From Psychroserpens sp. Hel_I_66 (GTDB lineage: Bacteria > Bacteroidota > Bacteroidia > Flavobacteriales > Flavobacteriaceae), in NCBI RefSeq assembly GCF_000799465.1, contig NZ_JUGU01000001.1, forward strand, positions 2,996,501-3,060,500: DNA of 64,000 nt, read 5' to 3'. Positions 35,938 to 43,591 of this stretch are shown one piece after another (positions within the stretch are counted from its first letter, which is position 1; every line of letters begins with the position of its first letter). A model generated the notes under the pieces. That model did no database searches. It was not told where the DNA came from and saw only the letters and a program-made list of their open reading frames with translations. A program made the translations under genes and the position numbers.

Positions 35938-36027
35938 AAAATTTTAACACGCGAATAAAAAATTGACTGAAGTATTTATTAACAGTCTAAAATTCGTTTC
36001 TTGTGAATTATATATCAACACTATAGA

Positions 36028-37131
36028 ATGACAGATCAAGAATTAATTTATGTTTTAGCGCTGCAGCACGTTCCTAAAATAGGAGATGTAACTGCTAAAA
36101 AATTAATAAATCATTGTGGTTCTGCGGAAGCTGTATTAAAAGAAAAGCAAAGTAACCTTCTTAAAATTGATGGCATAGGAGCCTCGATATTACATGGGTT
36201 ATTTGACAGCAAACATTTAAAGGAAGCTGAAAATGAGCTCCGTTTTATTAAAGAAAATGACATTACACCTTTGTATTTCACAGATTTTGATTATCCCGAA
36301 AAATTAAAGCACTGTATTGATAGCCCAATTTTATTATTTCAAGTTGGGAATGTTGACCTCAAACAAAAACGAATCATTAGCGTGATTGGAACTAGAAAAA
36401 TCACCACCTACGGAGTTTCGTTCTGTGAAAAACTCATTGAGGAACTGGCTCCTTTTGATCCTGTAATAATTTCAGGTTTTGCTTACGGTACAGATATAAC
36501 TGCACAAAAAGCTGCGATTAAGCATAATTTACAAACTGTTGGTTGTTTAGCTCATGGCTTAAACCAGATCTATCCTAAAGTCCATAAAAAGTATATGGCA
36601 GATGTTGAGGCAAATGGCGGATTCCTCACCGATTTTTGGAGCACAGACCCTTTTGACCGAAATAACTTTTTGAAACGTAACCGCATCATTGCAGGTATGA
36701 GCGAAGCGACAATTGTGATAGAATCTGCAGAGAAAGGAGGCAGTCTCGTTACAGCAGATATTGCAAATTCGTATAGTAAAGATGTATTTGCAGTTCCTGG
36801 ACGTGTTACCGATAGTCAAAGTGTAGGTTGCAATAATTTGATAAAAACGCAACAAGCACATTTATTATCAAATCCATTAGATGTGGCTTATATGCTCAAC
36901 TGGCAATTAGAGAAAAACACCAAACCAGTCATTCAAAAACAATTATTTGTTGAATTATCTTCGGAAGAAAAAGTGATTTATAATTTCCTAAAAGATAAAG
37001 ATGCTCAGTTGCTAGATGTCATTGCGATACAATGCGAACTTCCTACATTTAAAGTTGCTAGTGTTTTATTAGGTATGGAATTGAAAGGTGTTACTCGACC
37101 TTTGCCTGGGAAGTTGTTTGAGTTGGCATGA
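36028..37131 (+). CDS. dprA: DNA-processing protein DprA
   Basis: 367 residues: N-terminal helix-hairpin-helix region (ALQHVPKIGDVTAKKLI, NLLKIDGIGASIL), the Rossmann DNA-binding core (VIGTRKITTYG, ISGFAYGTDITAQKAA, GGSLVTADIANSYSKDVFAVPG) and a C-terminal winged helix. It loads RecA on incoming single-stranded DNA during natural transformation; recA is 5 kb away in this window. Present in many species that are not known to be competent, so competence is only suggested. A near copy (ATCTTCGGAA) of the repeated word lies at 36957. Confidence 0.95.
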   Translation: MTDQELIYVLALQHVPKIGDVTAKKLINHCGSAEAVLKEKQSNLLKIDGIGASILHGLFDSKHLKEAENELRFIKENDITPLYFTDFDYPEKLKHCIDSPILLFQVGNVDLKQKRIISVIGTRKITTYGVSFCEKLIEELAPFDPVIISGFAYGTDITAQKAAIKHNLQTVGCLAHGLNQIYPKVHKKYMADVEANGGFLTDFWSTDPFDRNNFLKRNRIIAGMSEATIVIESAEKGGSLVTADIANSYSKDVFAVPGRVTDSQSVGCNNLIKTQQAHLLSNPLDVAYMLNWQLEKNTKPVIQKQLFVELSSEEKVIYNFLKDKDAQLLDVIAIQCELPTFKVASVLLGMELKGVTRPLPGKLFELA

Positions 37132-37134
37132 CCC

Positions 37135-37242
37135 ATTCCTGCTAAAGAGGGAATCTTATCTTAAATAGCTATTGTTCTTGTGTGATCGAAAAATCAAGAT
37201 AACAGTACTTCTCTACTTTGAGATTCCTGCATTCGCAAGAAT
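37135..37242. repeat. Pair of inverted REP-like elements between dprA and trpS
   Basis: ATTCCTGC...GGGAATCTTATC at 37135-37160 and, in opposite orientation, GAGATTCCTGC-ATTC-GCAAGAAT at 37220-37242. The tails face each other, as in BIME-type pairs. The element sits between convergent genes and may also serve as transcription barrier. Confidence 0.5.
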
Positions 37243-37245
37243 TTG

Positions 37246-38214
37246 TTAATACCCAACCTTGCTACGAACACGAGCCAAAACCTCATTTGCAACCAACTTG
37301 GCCTTTTCAGCTCCGACAGCCAAAGCAGCGTCAATTTCGCTGAGGTTAGACATGTAATGGTTGTAACGTTCCCTTTCCGAAGAAAACTTTGAGAGTATCA
37401 ACTCATATAACGCCTGTTTTGCATGACCGTAACCGTAACCTCCATTTTCGTAATTGGCTTTCATGGTCGTAATCTCACTTTGAGATGCCAGTAAGTTATA
37501 CAACGCAAAACAGTTGCAGGTTGACCAATCTTTAGGATCCTCAAGAGGAGTGCTGTCTGTTTCAATAGACATGATTTGCTTACGCAATTGCTTTTCTGGT
37601 AAAAAGAGATTGATAAAGTTGTTTCTGCTTTTACTCATTTTTTCACCGTCAGTTCCAGGAATAAGCATGGTGTTTTCTTGTACTTTACCTTCTGGCAACA
37701 CAAAAGTATCTCCCATTTGAGCATGAAAACGTGATGCAACGTCACGGGTCATTTCTATGTGCTGTAACTGGTCTTTGCCTACTGGGATAATTTCGGCATC
37801 ATATAATAAAATATCTGCTGCCATAAGCATTGGGTACATGAACAAACCAGAGTTAACGTCATCTAAACGGTCTGCTTTGTCTTTAAAACCATGGGCTAAT
37901 TTTAAGCGCTTGTATGGAAAAAAACAGTCTAAATACCAAGCCAGTTCGGTCACCTGCGGAATGTCACTTTGGCGATAAAACACAGTTTTTTCTATATCCA
38001 GACCAAACGCTAACCAAGTGGCTGCGGTAGAATAGGTGTTTGCTCGTAATAGCTCACCATCTTTAATTTGTGTGAGTGTGTGCAAATTTGCGATGAACAA
38101 ATAGGAATCGTTATTTGGGTCGTTTGCCATTTCTATTGCAGGCAAAATGGCGCCTAAGATGTTTCCTAAATGTGGTGTTCCTGTACTTTGTATTCCTGTT
38201 AGTATTCTTGCCAT
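37246..38214 (-). CDS. trpS: Tryptophan--tRNA ligase
   Basis: Class I aminoacyl-tRNA synthetase, 322 residues. HIGH-type motif TGTPHLGN, KMSKS motif GEKMSKSRNN, and the Trp-binding segments MYPMLMAADILLYDAEIIPVG (in part) and VGKDQLQHIEMTRD. Length is normal for bacterial TrpRS. A REP-like hairpin lies in the predicted 5' leader, 8 bases before the start; a TACCTTTG box is about 80 bases upstream. Confidence 0.97.
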   Translation of the reverse strand: MARILTGIQSTGTPHLGNILGAILPAIEMANDPNNDSYLFIANLHTLTQIKDGELLRANTYSTAATWLAFGLDIEKTVFYRQSDIPQVTELAWYLDCFFPYKRLKLAHGFKDKADRLDDVNSGLFMYPMLMAADILLYDAEIIPVGKDQLQHIEMTRDVASRFHAQMGDTFVLPEGKVQENTMLIPGTDGEKMSKSRNNFINLFLPEKQLRKQIMSIETDSTPLEDPKDWSTCNCFALYNLLASQSEITTMKANYENGGYGYGHAKQALYELILSKFSSERERYNHYMSNLSEIDAALAVGAEKAKLVANEVLARVRSKVGY

Positions 38215-38221
38215 AGTATTG

Positions 38222-38235
38222 CCTGCGAAAGCAGG
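38222..38235. repeat. REP-like hairpin in the trpS leader
   Basis: CCTGC-GAAA-GCAGG followed by TATCTC. On the minus strand it forms a stem-loop ending 8 bases before the trpS ATG, where it could affect translation. Confidence 0.55.
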
Positions 38236-38292
38236 TATCTCTTTTAATTAAATTAATTCAGTCATGAAACTTAAAACTTTTTTAATCGTCAG

Positions 38293-38300
38293 CAAAGGTA
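38293..38300 (-). promoter_or_regulatory. -7 promoter box of trpS (TACCTTTG)
   Basis: Minus-strand exact TAnnTTTG match; implies a leader of about 73 bases that contains the REP-like hairpin. Confidence 0.5.
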
Positions 38301-38333
38301 ATTTTTTTAGTAGAAATGTTGAATTAATTTAAG

Positions 38334-38341
38334 TAGTTTTG
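38334..38341 (+). promoter_or_regulatory. -7 promoter box of plsC (TAGTTTTG)
   Basis: Exact TAnnTTTG match. It overlaps the possible TTG start at 38339, which therefore cannot be the start if this box is used; the ATG at 38348 is 6 bases after the box. Confidence 0.5.
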
Positions 38342-38347
38342 AGCACG

Positions 38348-39085
38348 ATGATAATTTTTAGATACATATCTTCTACCTTATATCGCATTTGGTTCTACAT
38401 ATTGGTGGCAGTACCCATAATAGTGCTATTTCCGTTATTGGTAATATCTATTTTAAAAGAATCTTGGTATCCATATTTTTTTAAGTTGGCTCGTATTTGG
38501 TCTTGGTTTATATTGATTGGTATGGGTTTTCGGGTCAAGATTGAGCGTGAGGAGATTCCGCAGAAAAATAAAAGCTACATGTTTGTTGCCAACCACACCT
38601 CAATGGCAGATATAATGTTGATGTTGGTTACGGTGAAAAATCCGTTTGTATTTGTTGGTAAAGCAGAGTTGGCTAAAATCCCATTATTTGGATTTTTCTA
38701 TAAACGTACGAGTATTTTGGTAGATAGAAATGATGCTAAAAGTAGGCAAGCGGTATTTTTAAGAGCACAACGACGTTTAAAACAAGGCATGAGTATTTGT
38801 ATATTCCCCGAAGGTGGTGTGCCAGATGAAAGTATTATGCTGGACGAATTTAAAGATGGCGCTTTTAGAATGGCAATCAATCATCAAATCCCAATTGTAC
38901 CAATTACGTTTGGCGATAATAAAAAGCGATTTTCTTACACCTTTTTTAGTGGAACTCCAGGTAAAATGAGATCGAAAGTGCATCGTTTTATTTCTACGGA
39001 AGGTTTGAAAGTTTCAGATACCAAAGCACTCAATAAGCAAGCCCGGGATTTGATTGAACTTCAGCTCCAAATTTATAATGCCTAA
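38348..39085 (+). CDS. 1-acyl-sn-glycerol-3-phosphate acyltransferase
   Basis: PlsC-type enzyme of 245 residues making phosphatidic acid. N-terminal membrane helices (IWFYILVAVPIIVLFPLLVI), the NHTSMADIM motif (HX4D) and FPEGGVPDE (substrate-binding block III). I chose ATG 38348 over the longer TTG 38339 because the TTG lies inside the promoter box. Divergent from trpS with 124 bases between. Confidence 0.92.
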   Translation: MIIFRYISSTLYRIWFYILVAVPIIVLFPLLVISILKESWYPYFFKLARIWSWFILIGMGFRVKIEREEIPQKNKSYMFVANHTSMADIMLMLVTVKNPFVFVGKAELAKIPLFGFFYKRTSILVDRNDAKSRQAVFLRAQRRLKQGMSICIFPEGGVPDESIMLDEFKDGAFRMAINHQIPIVPITFGDNKKRFSYTFFSGTPGKMRSKVHRFISTEGLKVSDTKALNKQARDLIELQLQIYNA

Positions 39086-39090
39086 ACAAA

Positions 39091-39122
39091 AAAAAGCTGC
39101 TCTTGGCACAGAGCAGCTTTTA
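39091..39122. terminator. Bidirectional terminator
   Basis: AAAGCTGCTC / GAGCAGCTTT, 10-bp stem with 8-base loop, A run on the left and T-rich right. Serves convergent plsC and the anti-sigma/barrel gene. Confidence 0.8.
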
Positions 39123-39170
39123 GTCATTATTGCTTTTTATTTGCAATAACTATCTAACCAACTAAAAAAC

Positions 39171-40778
39171 CTAAAACTTAAAACTAAGTCCTGTATAAAC
39201 ACCAATAAAGAAAGGTTTAAAATCTCCAGAGGTATTGTTAAATGTATTTATTTGATACTTGAACGTTGGCTCAAGATTAAATCGTAATTGTTGGGAAATA
39301 TTATAGTTGAAGCCAACTCCAAAATTGGCACTATAACTCATATCGTTAATATTATTAGCTTCGCCCAAACGTGTTCTGTTACCGTTATTTTTTACGGAAT
39401 AGACGTTGTTATCACTTAAAAACAGCGTGCTAAATCCACCAATAACATCTATTCCAAATTTTCTATCAAGAACGTGATATTCTAGTTCTATGGGAACTTC
39501 TATGAAACCTAATTGCTGACTTATAGAACCTTGTTCTTTTGTAAATAGAATCTCTGGACCAGAAGCAAAACTAAAGTTTCTGGCACTTATAAAAGTGGTA
39601 GTAGAATCTGTAGAATTTATATTCGCTAAAGCTTGATTTGTGCTTTGTGCATTGGGATTTGCAAACGCAACAACATTATTTGTAGAATATCCCAAATCTA
39701 CTTTATTCACACCAGCTCTAATTGTAAATTTATTTGAAATGGCATAGGTGCCTTTTACACCATAACTCATATTCACTTCGCCCTCTTTTGTGTTATCTAT
39801 AAATTGCTCATCTATTGAAGAACCATTACCAAACGAATTGAAGTAAACAGGGGCAACGTTAGGTGCAACACTCCAGCGTTTTAAAGTAGCTAGACTGTCT
39901 TTGAGTTTTTCACTGTCTTCTTTATCTGCTTCAGCAATTGCTTTTTCAATGGCATTTTCGGTTTCTAAAATTTTAGTTTTAGAGGTATCTATCAAGGTTT
40001 CACTATTTTCTTTTTCCGAAGAATTAGAATCTGTAATCTGGGTTGAAGTTTCCGTCTTAGATTGTTTTATGAGTTGGTCAATTTCAGAATTTTCCTTTTT
40101 GATATCATTAATGCGATTCTCGTTTTGAGTATTAGAACCATTAGAATTTTCAACCACAGTATTGTTGAGGTTTTGATTTGTTTTGTCTGTTTTGTTTTTT
40201 GGATTGTTTTTTTCGTTAGAAACGACTGCGTCACGTTGTAATGATTTGTTATTGATAAGTGATTTATTTTTTTGGGAATCACTGTTATTGGTATCATTTT
40301 CTTCGGAAGTCGCTACACCAGTTTCATTATTTGTATTGTTTGTTGTTGAGTTTTTGTTTGTTGTTGAGTTGTTTTTTGTTGTTGAGTTTTTGTTTGGAGA
40401 TATGGTAGAGTTGTTATTTTCTTCAGAAGATTTCTCGTTTACAACTATTGGATTTTGTTCTAAGTCTTCCGAAGTATTTAATTCTGAAGTATTCGTTTCA
40501 TCAGTATTTTGTGAGTTATTGTTTGTTTTTTCTGTATTAACGGTTTTTGTATTAACGCTATTTTCCTGGTTATTTAATAGCCTGTAACTTACTGTGAACA
40601 TTAAAACCAAGGCAGCAGCAACTCCAGCGACTTTCCACCAAATAGGGATTACTCTGCGTTTACGTTTGTCTTTATTGAGTTCGTTCTCAATACGTTCCCA
40701 GACAGCATCATTAGGGGCTACCTCAAAATCTTTGAGATGCTCCTTAAAGAGTTTGTCTATATGTTTTTTTTCACTCAT
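39171..40778 (-). CDS. Putative dual-membrane-spanning anti-sigma factor with outer-membrane beta-barrel
   Basis: 535 residues in four parts. Residues 1-45: cytoplasmic, charged, helical (KLFKEHLKDFEVAPNDAVWE), resembling Bacteroidota anti-sigma N-termini. 47-67: membrane helix (WWKVAGVAAALVLMFTVSY). 69-300: low-complexity Asn/Ser/Thr/Glu/Lys linker with short tandem repeats (KNSTT), about 230 residues, probably disordered and periplasmic. 301-535: alternating beta strands ending in the barrel-type terminus GLSFKF. The whole could reach from cytoplasm to outer membrane. It is coupled to the ECF sigma gene by a one-base TAATG overlap. Similar dual-membrane anti-sigma proteins (Dma) have been described in Bacteroides as I recall; standard annotation would call this an outer-membrane beta-barrel protein. 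Function is inferred. Confidence 0.75.
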   Translation of the reverse strand: MSEKKHIDKLFKEHLKDFEVAPNDAVWERIENELNKDKRKRRVIPIWWKVAGVAAALVLMFTVSYRLLNNQENSVNTKTVNTEKTNNNSQNTDETNTSELNTSEDLEQNPIVVNEKSSEENNNSTISPNKNSTTKNNSTTNKNSTTNNTNNETGVATSEENDTNNSDSQKNKSLINNKSLQRDAVVSNEKNNPKNKTDKTNQNLNNTVVENSNGSNTQNENRINDIKKENSEIDQLIKQSKTETSTQITDSNSSEKENSETLIDTSKTKILETENAIEKAIAEADKEDSEKLKDSLATLKRWSVAPNVAPVYFNSFGNGSSIDEQFIDNTKEGEVNMSYGVKGTYAISNKFTIRAGVNKVDLGYSTNNVVAFANPNAQSTNQALANINSTDSTTTFISARNFSFASGPEILFTKEQGSISQQLGFIEVPIELEYHVLDRKFGIDVIGGFSTLFLSDNNVYSVKNNGNRTRLGEANNINDMSYSANFGVGFNYNISQQLRFNLEPTFKYQINTFNNTSGDFKPFFIGVYTGLSFKF

Positions 40779-41323
40779 TATATGCTTTGCGAATTGGGAC
40801 TCGCTTTATATTGTTTTATTTTATCTTTTAAAATCAAACGCGCTCTTGCTAAGTTCGATTTTGAGGTTCCGGTTGATATGTTTAACATTTCTGCTATATC
40901 CTTATGTGAATAATCATCTAAGGCGTATAAATTAAAAACCAGTCTATACCTATCTGGTAATTCTTGAATTATTGATAATAAATAATCTACACTTAGGTCT
41001 TCGTCATCATTTACCTCTACTGCTTTATCTTCAATTTGGTCCTCATTAACTATACTAAACACACCAGCGCTCCTATAACGCTGTAATGCTGTATTCACAG
41101 CTATTCTTTTCAGCCAGCCTTCAAAGGATCCTTTACTTTTATACTGACCAATTTTTTTAAAAATAGTCAAATAGGCGTCTTGTAAATTATCTTCCGCTTC
41201 GGCATAATTGCGCGAATACTTCAAACAAACTGAAAACAATTTACTCGCGTATAGCTTATATAATTGACTTTGTGCTTGAGCATCATTTTTTTTACATTGC
41301 TCTATGAGTTGGTCTGAACTCAC
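40778..41323 (-). CDS. ECF RNA polymerase sigma factor
   Basis: 181 residues. Sigma region 2 (AQSQLYKLYASKLFSVCLKY, then AEDNLQDAYLTIFKKIGQYK and FEGWLKRIAVNTALQRYR) and region 4 (LPDRYRLVFNLYALDDYSHKDIAEML, in parts) are complete; no extra C-terminal domain. Expected to direct RNA polymerase to envelope-stress or similar promoters. Its stop overlaps the start of the anti-sigma/barrel gene by one base, and a lipoprotein gene lies 26 bases upstream in the same direction. Confidence 0.93.
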   Translation of the reverse strand: MSSDQLIEQCKKNDAQAQSQLYKLYASKLFSVCLKYSRNYAEAEDNLQDAYLTIFKKIGQYKSKGSFEGWLKRIAVNTALQRYRSAGVFSIVNEDQIEDKAVEVNDDEDLSVDYLLSIIQELPDRYRLVFNLYALDDYSHKDIAEMLNISTGTSKSNLARARLILKDKIKQYKASPNSQSI

Positions 41324-41349
41324 ATAATTTCGGTTTAATTAATTTAGTT

Positions 41350-41766
41350 TTATTCTTCTACTGGTACTTCTACGATTAGATAAACATCACTCCCATTATC
41401 ATCTTTTCCCTGCCAGAATTTAAAAACATGAGTACCAATATTATTCACTTGAAAATTAAATGACGCCTCTGTTTGGTTACTGTTAGCTTCAAATGTTTGG
41501 CAATCTGAATTGAGGTAAACCGTGTTTAAAAGAACGATAGTGGTTTCATTGTCATCGTTTTCAACTAAAAAATTATTAAATATATGGCAACCCGTAGGCC
41601 TAAAATAGGTTACATCTATTTGGTAAACCTGCCCAAATTGAAATGTCTCTGGCACATTGACAGATTCAATTGGCAATGCCTCATTATAAAAGTTGATTGC
41701 ATCATTATCGAGACTACATCCAAATACTGAAAACACTAAAAAACTTAATAAAAAAATTTTCTTCAT
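41350..41766 (-). CDS. Lipoprotein of unknown function upstream of the ECF sigma gene
   Basis: 138 residues, signal peptide KKIFLLSFLVFSVFG with lipobox VFGC (Cys17). The mature part is beta-rich (FQFGQVYQIDVTYFRPTGCH, TEASFNFQVNNIGTHVFKFW) and looks like a small immunoglobulin-like or jelly-roll domain with two more cysteines that could pair (TGCH, SDCQ). Family not recognised. It shares strand and 26-base spacing with the sigma operon, so it may be a regulon member or ligand-sensing partner; this is inference. Confidence 0.75.
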   Translation of the reverse strand: MKKIFLLSFLVFSVFGCSLDNDAINFYNEALPIESVNVPETFQFGQVYQIDVTYFRPTGCHIFNNFLVENDDNETTIVLLNTVYLNSDCQTFEANSNQTEASFNFQVNNIGTHVFKFWQGKDDNGSDVYLIVEVPVEE

Positions 41767-41842
41767 TTGTTAAAATTAATTTTGAAATATAAAAGATTTC
41801 ATAACATAGATGCCTATTTTCTGAAAAGGTTGCGTCTTAAAA

Positions 41843-41873
41843 CAAAAAAAATCCCAAAAAAGGGATTTTTTTT
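41843..41873 (-). terminator. recA terminator
   Basis: AAATCCC-AAAAAA-GGGATTT with long T runs in both directions; on the minus strand it lies directly after the recA stop at 41890. Confidence 0.85.
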
Positions 41874-41889
41874 AAATTCAAAATAGATT

Positions 41890-42894
41890 TTACTGTGTTG
41901 CTTTGATATTAGCGCGAACCTTTTCTTCAAGTTCATCCATTAATTCTGGATTGTCTTTTATCAATGCTTTTACCGCATCACGACCTTGACCTAATTTGGT
42001 TTCGCCATAACTAAACCAAGAACCACTCTTTTTAACAATTTCTTGTTCTACAGCAACATCTAGAATTTCTCCAACTTTAGATATACCTTCACCATACATG
42101 ATGTCAAATTCACACATTTTAAATGGAGGAGCGACCTTATTCTTGACCACTTTTACTCTGGTTTTATTTCCTGCAACATTACCATCTGTTTCCTTAATTT
42201 GAGTAGAACGTCTAATATCTAATCTTACCGAAGCATAAAATTTTAAAGCATTACCACCAGTAGTCGTTTCTGGATTACCAAACATAACTCCAATTTTTTC
42301 ACGTAATTGGTTAATAAAGATCACGGTACAATTTGTTTTGCTTATAGATCCTGTTAATTTTCTTAATGCTTGAGACATTAAACGCGCGTGTAGTCCCATT
42401 TTAGAGTCACCCATTTCACCTTCAATTTCACTTTTTGGCGTTAATGCAGCAACCGAGTCAATAACAACGATATCAATAGCTCCAGATCTAATAAGGTTAT
42501 CTGCAATTTCTAAAGCTTGTTCACCATTATCTGGTTGGGAAATAATTAAGTTATCTATATCTACGCCTAATTTTTCAGCATAAGTTCTATCAAAAGCATG
42601 CTCTGCATCAATAAATGCTGCGATACCTCCAGCTTTTTGAGCTTCGGCAATGGCATGTAATGTTAGTGTTGTTTTACCAGAAGATTCCGGACCATAAATC
42701 TCTATCACACGACCCCTTGGGTAACCACCAACTCCTAAAGCAATATCAAGACCTAAAGAACCTGAGGAAATAGCATCTACATCAACCACTGCTTGATCGC
42801 TCATTTTCATAACGGTTCCTTTTCCGTAGGCTTTATCTAATTTATCTAAAGTTAATTTTAATGCTTTTAATTTAGCGTCTTTTTCACTGCTCAT
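41890..42894 (-). CDS. recA: Recombinase RecA
   Basis: 334 residues. Walker [11 protein letters not shown], Walker [13 protein letters not shown], the L1/L2 region with [16 protein letters not shown] and [13 protein letters not shown], and the C-terminal acidic tail shorter than in E. coli. Strand exchange and SOS functions; partner of DprA if the cell takes up DNA. Monocistronic, with a strong terminator. No LexA-type box was recognised in the upstream 100 bases. Confidence 0.97.
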   Translation of the reverse strand: MSSEKDAKLKALKLTLDKLDKAYGKGTVMKMSDQAVVDVDAISSGSLGLDIALGVGGYPRGRVIEIYGPESSGKTTLTLHAIAEAQKAGGIAAFIDAEHAFDRTYAEKLGVDIDNLIISQPDNGEQALEIADNLIRSGAIDIVVIDSVAALTPKSEIEGEMGDSKMGLHARLMSQALRKLTGSISKTNCTVIFINQLREKIGVMFGNPETTTGGNALKFYASVRLDIRRSTQIKETDGNVAGNKTRVKVVKNKVAPPFKMCEFDIMYGEGISKVGEILDVAVEQEIVKKSGSWFSYGETKLGQGRDAVKALIKDNPELMDELEEKVRANIKATQ

Positions 42895-43244
42895 TTCTTA
42901 CTTGTTTATATAATTAATATCCTTTAAAAAGGGTTAGCTAAAATACAACATCTTTTAATTTTTTTTGACATATGACGCAACCTTTTTAAACTTTTTGCAT
43001 CTACCAATTGAGATTGGGAAATCTTGCTATGAAAAAGAAGCTTTAAATCTGTAAATAAGATTAAAGATCATAGATAAATTGAAACTAGAAACTTTGTACT
43101 TTTTAGTAATTTAGAAAGTGTGCGACTTAGTTTGAAATGTTTTTAGACATCAAGATTTTTAATCGTTTCTATAGGATAAAGCATATCCAAAACACTTAAA
43201 TTCTTATTAGAAATGAGATTTTTTAGAAAAATTATTTTAAACAA
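42895..43244. other. Gene-free stretch upstream of recA
   Basis: About 350 A/T-rich bases between the recA start and the structured-RNA candidate. No ORF of note in six frames. It must hold the recA promoter (a weak TATTTTAG on the minus strand near 42935-42945) and whatever drives the RNA candidate; I could not find an exact TAnnTTTG box on the plus strand. Confidence 0.5.
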
Positions 43245-43400
43245 AGTATCGGGTTTTTCGGCTGCTGTTTTAACGAACAGTAACTGCAAGGCCGATGGTG
43301 GTTAACTCGGATTGTATTTTTAAGAAACATTTAAAAATATTAATAACGAGTTAGTCCTCTAAAAAAGCCCTGTTTATATCGAATCCGCAGGGCTTTTTTA
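43245..43400 (+). ncRNA. Candidate structured small RNA with intrinsic terminator
   Basis: Three successive stem-loops and no ORF. Hairpin 1 (43259-43294): CGGC/GCCG closing stem with inner CTGTT/AACAG. Hairpin 2 (43300-43356): 10-bp stem (GGTTAACTCG with CGAGTTAGTC, two G-U pairs in plus orientation), internal loop, then TATTTTTAA/TTAAAAATA with a 7-base loop. Hairpin 3 (43361-43399): terminator. The G-U pairs would be A-C mismatches on the other strand, favouring plus-strand transcription. It does not match signatures I know for tmRNA, SRP RNA, RNase P or common riboswitches; 6S RNA was not clearly excluded. Confidence 0.45.
43361..43399 (+). terminator. Rho-independent terminator
   Basis: AAAAAAGCCCTG / CAGGGCTTTTTT, 12-bp stem, 15-base loop. 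Ends the RNA candidate; also T-rich on the minus strand. Confidence 0.8.
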
Positions 43401-43422
43401 TGCGCTATTGTTAAATTTTAAC

Positions 43423-43478
43423 CCAAACACCAAACACCAAACACCAAACACCAAACACCAAACACCAAACACCAAACA
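43423..43478. repeat. Heptanucleotide tandem array, 8 x CCAAACA
   Basis: Eight perfect CCAAACA units, directly followed by CT and the second array. Non-coding. Confidence 0.95.
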
Positions 43479-43480
43479 CT

Positions 43481-43543
43481 GAATACTGAATACTGAATAC
43501 TGAATACTGAATACTGAATACTGAATACTGAATACTGAATACT
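43481..43543. repeat. Heptanucleotide tandem array, 9 x GAATACT
   Basis: Nine perfect GAATACT units ending 5 bases before a TATCTTTG promoter box, so the -33 region of that promoter lies inside the array. Confidence 0.95.
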
Positions 43544-43548
43544 TTTTA

Positions 43549-43556
43549 TATCTTTG
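43549..43556 (+). promoter_or_regulatory. -7 promoter box of trhO (TATCTTTG)
   Basis: Exact TAnnTTTG match, 35 bases before the trhO start at 43592 and 5 bases after the GAATACT array. Confidence 0.55.
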
Positions 43557-43591
43557 CATTTCATTTTTTTAACCTTAAACATTAGTATAGC

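Noticed and set aside
38339..38347. TTG start for plsC
   Set aside because: It lies within the TAGTTTTG promoter box; ATG 38348 fits better.
40183..40587. 134-codon plus-strand ORF
   Set aside because: Antisense shadow of the low-complexity Asn/Ser/Thr linker of the anti-sigma/barrel gene.
43245..43400. tmRNA, SRP RNA, RNase P RNA or known riboswitch
   Set aside because: No tag reading frame, no GGAAGC-type SRP loop, no conserved RNase P core and no riboswitch motif that I could recognise; kept as unknown structured RNA.
43423..43543. CRISPR-like array
   Set aside because: Units are perfect 7-mers without unique spacers; this is a simple tandem repeat.
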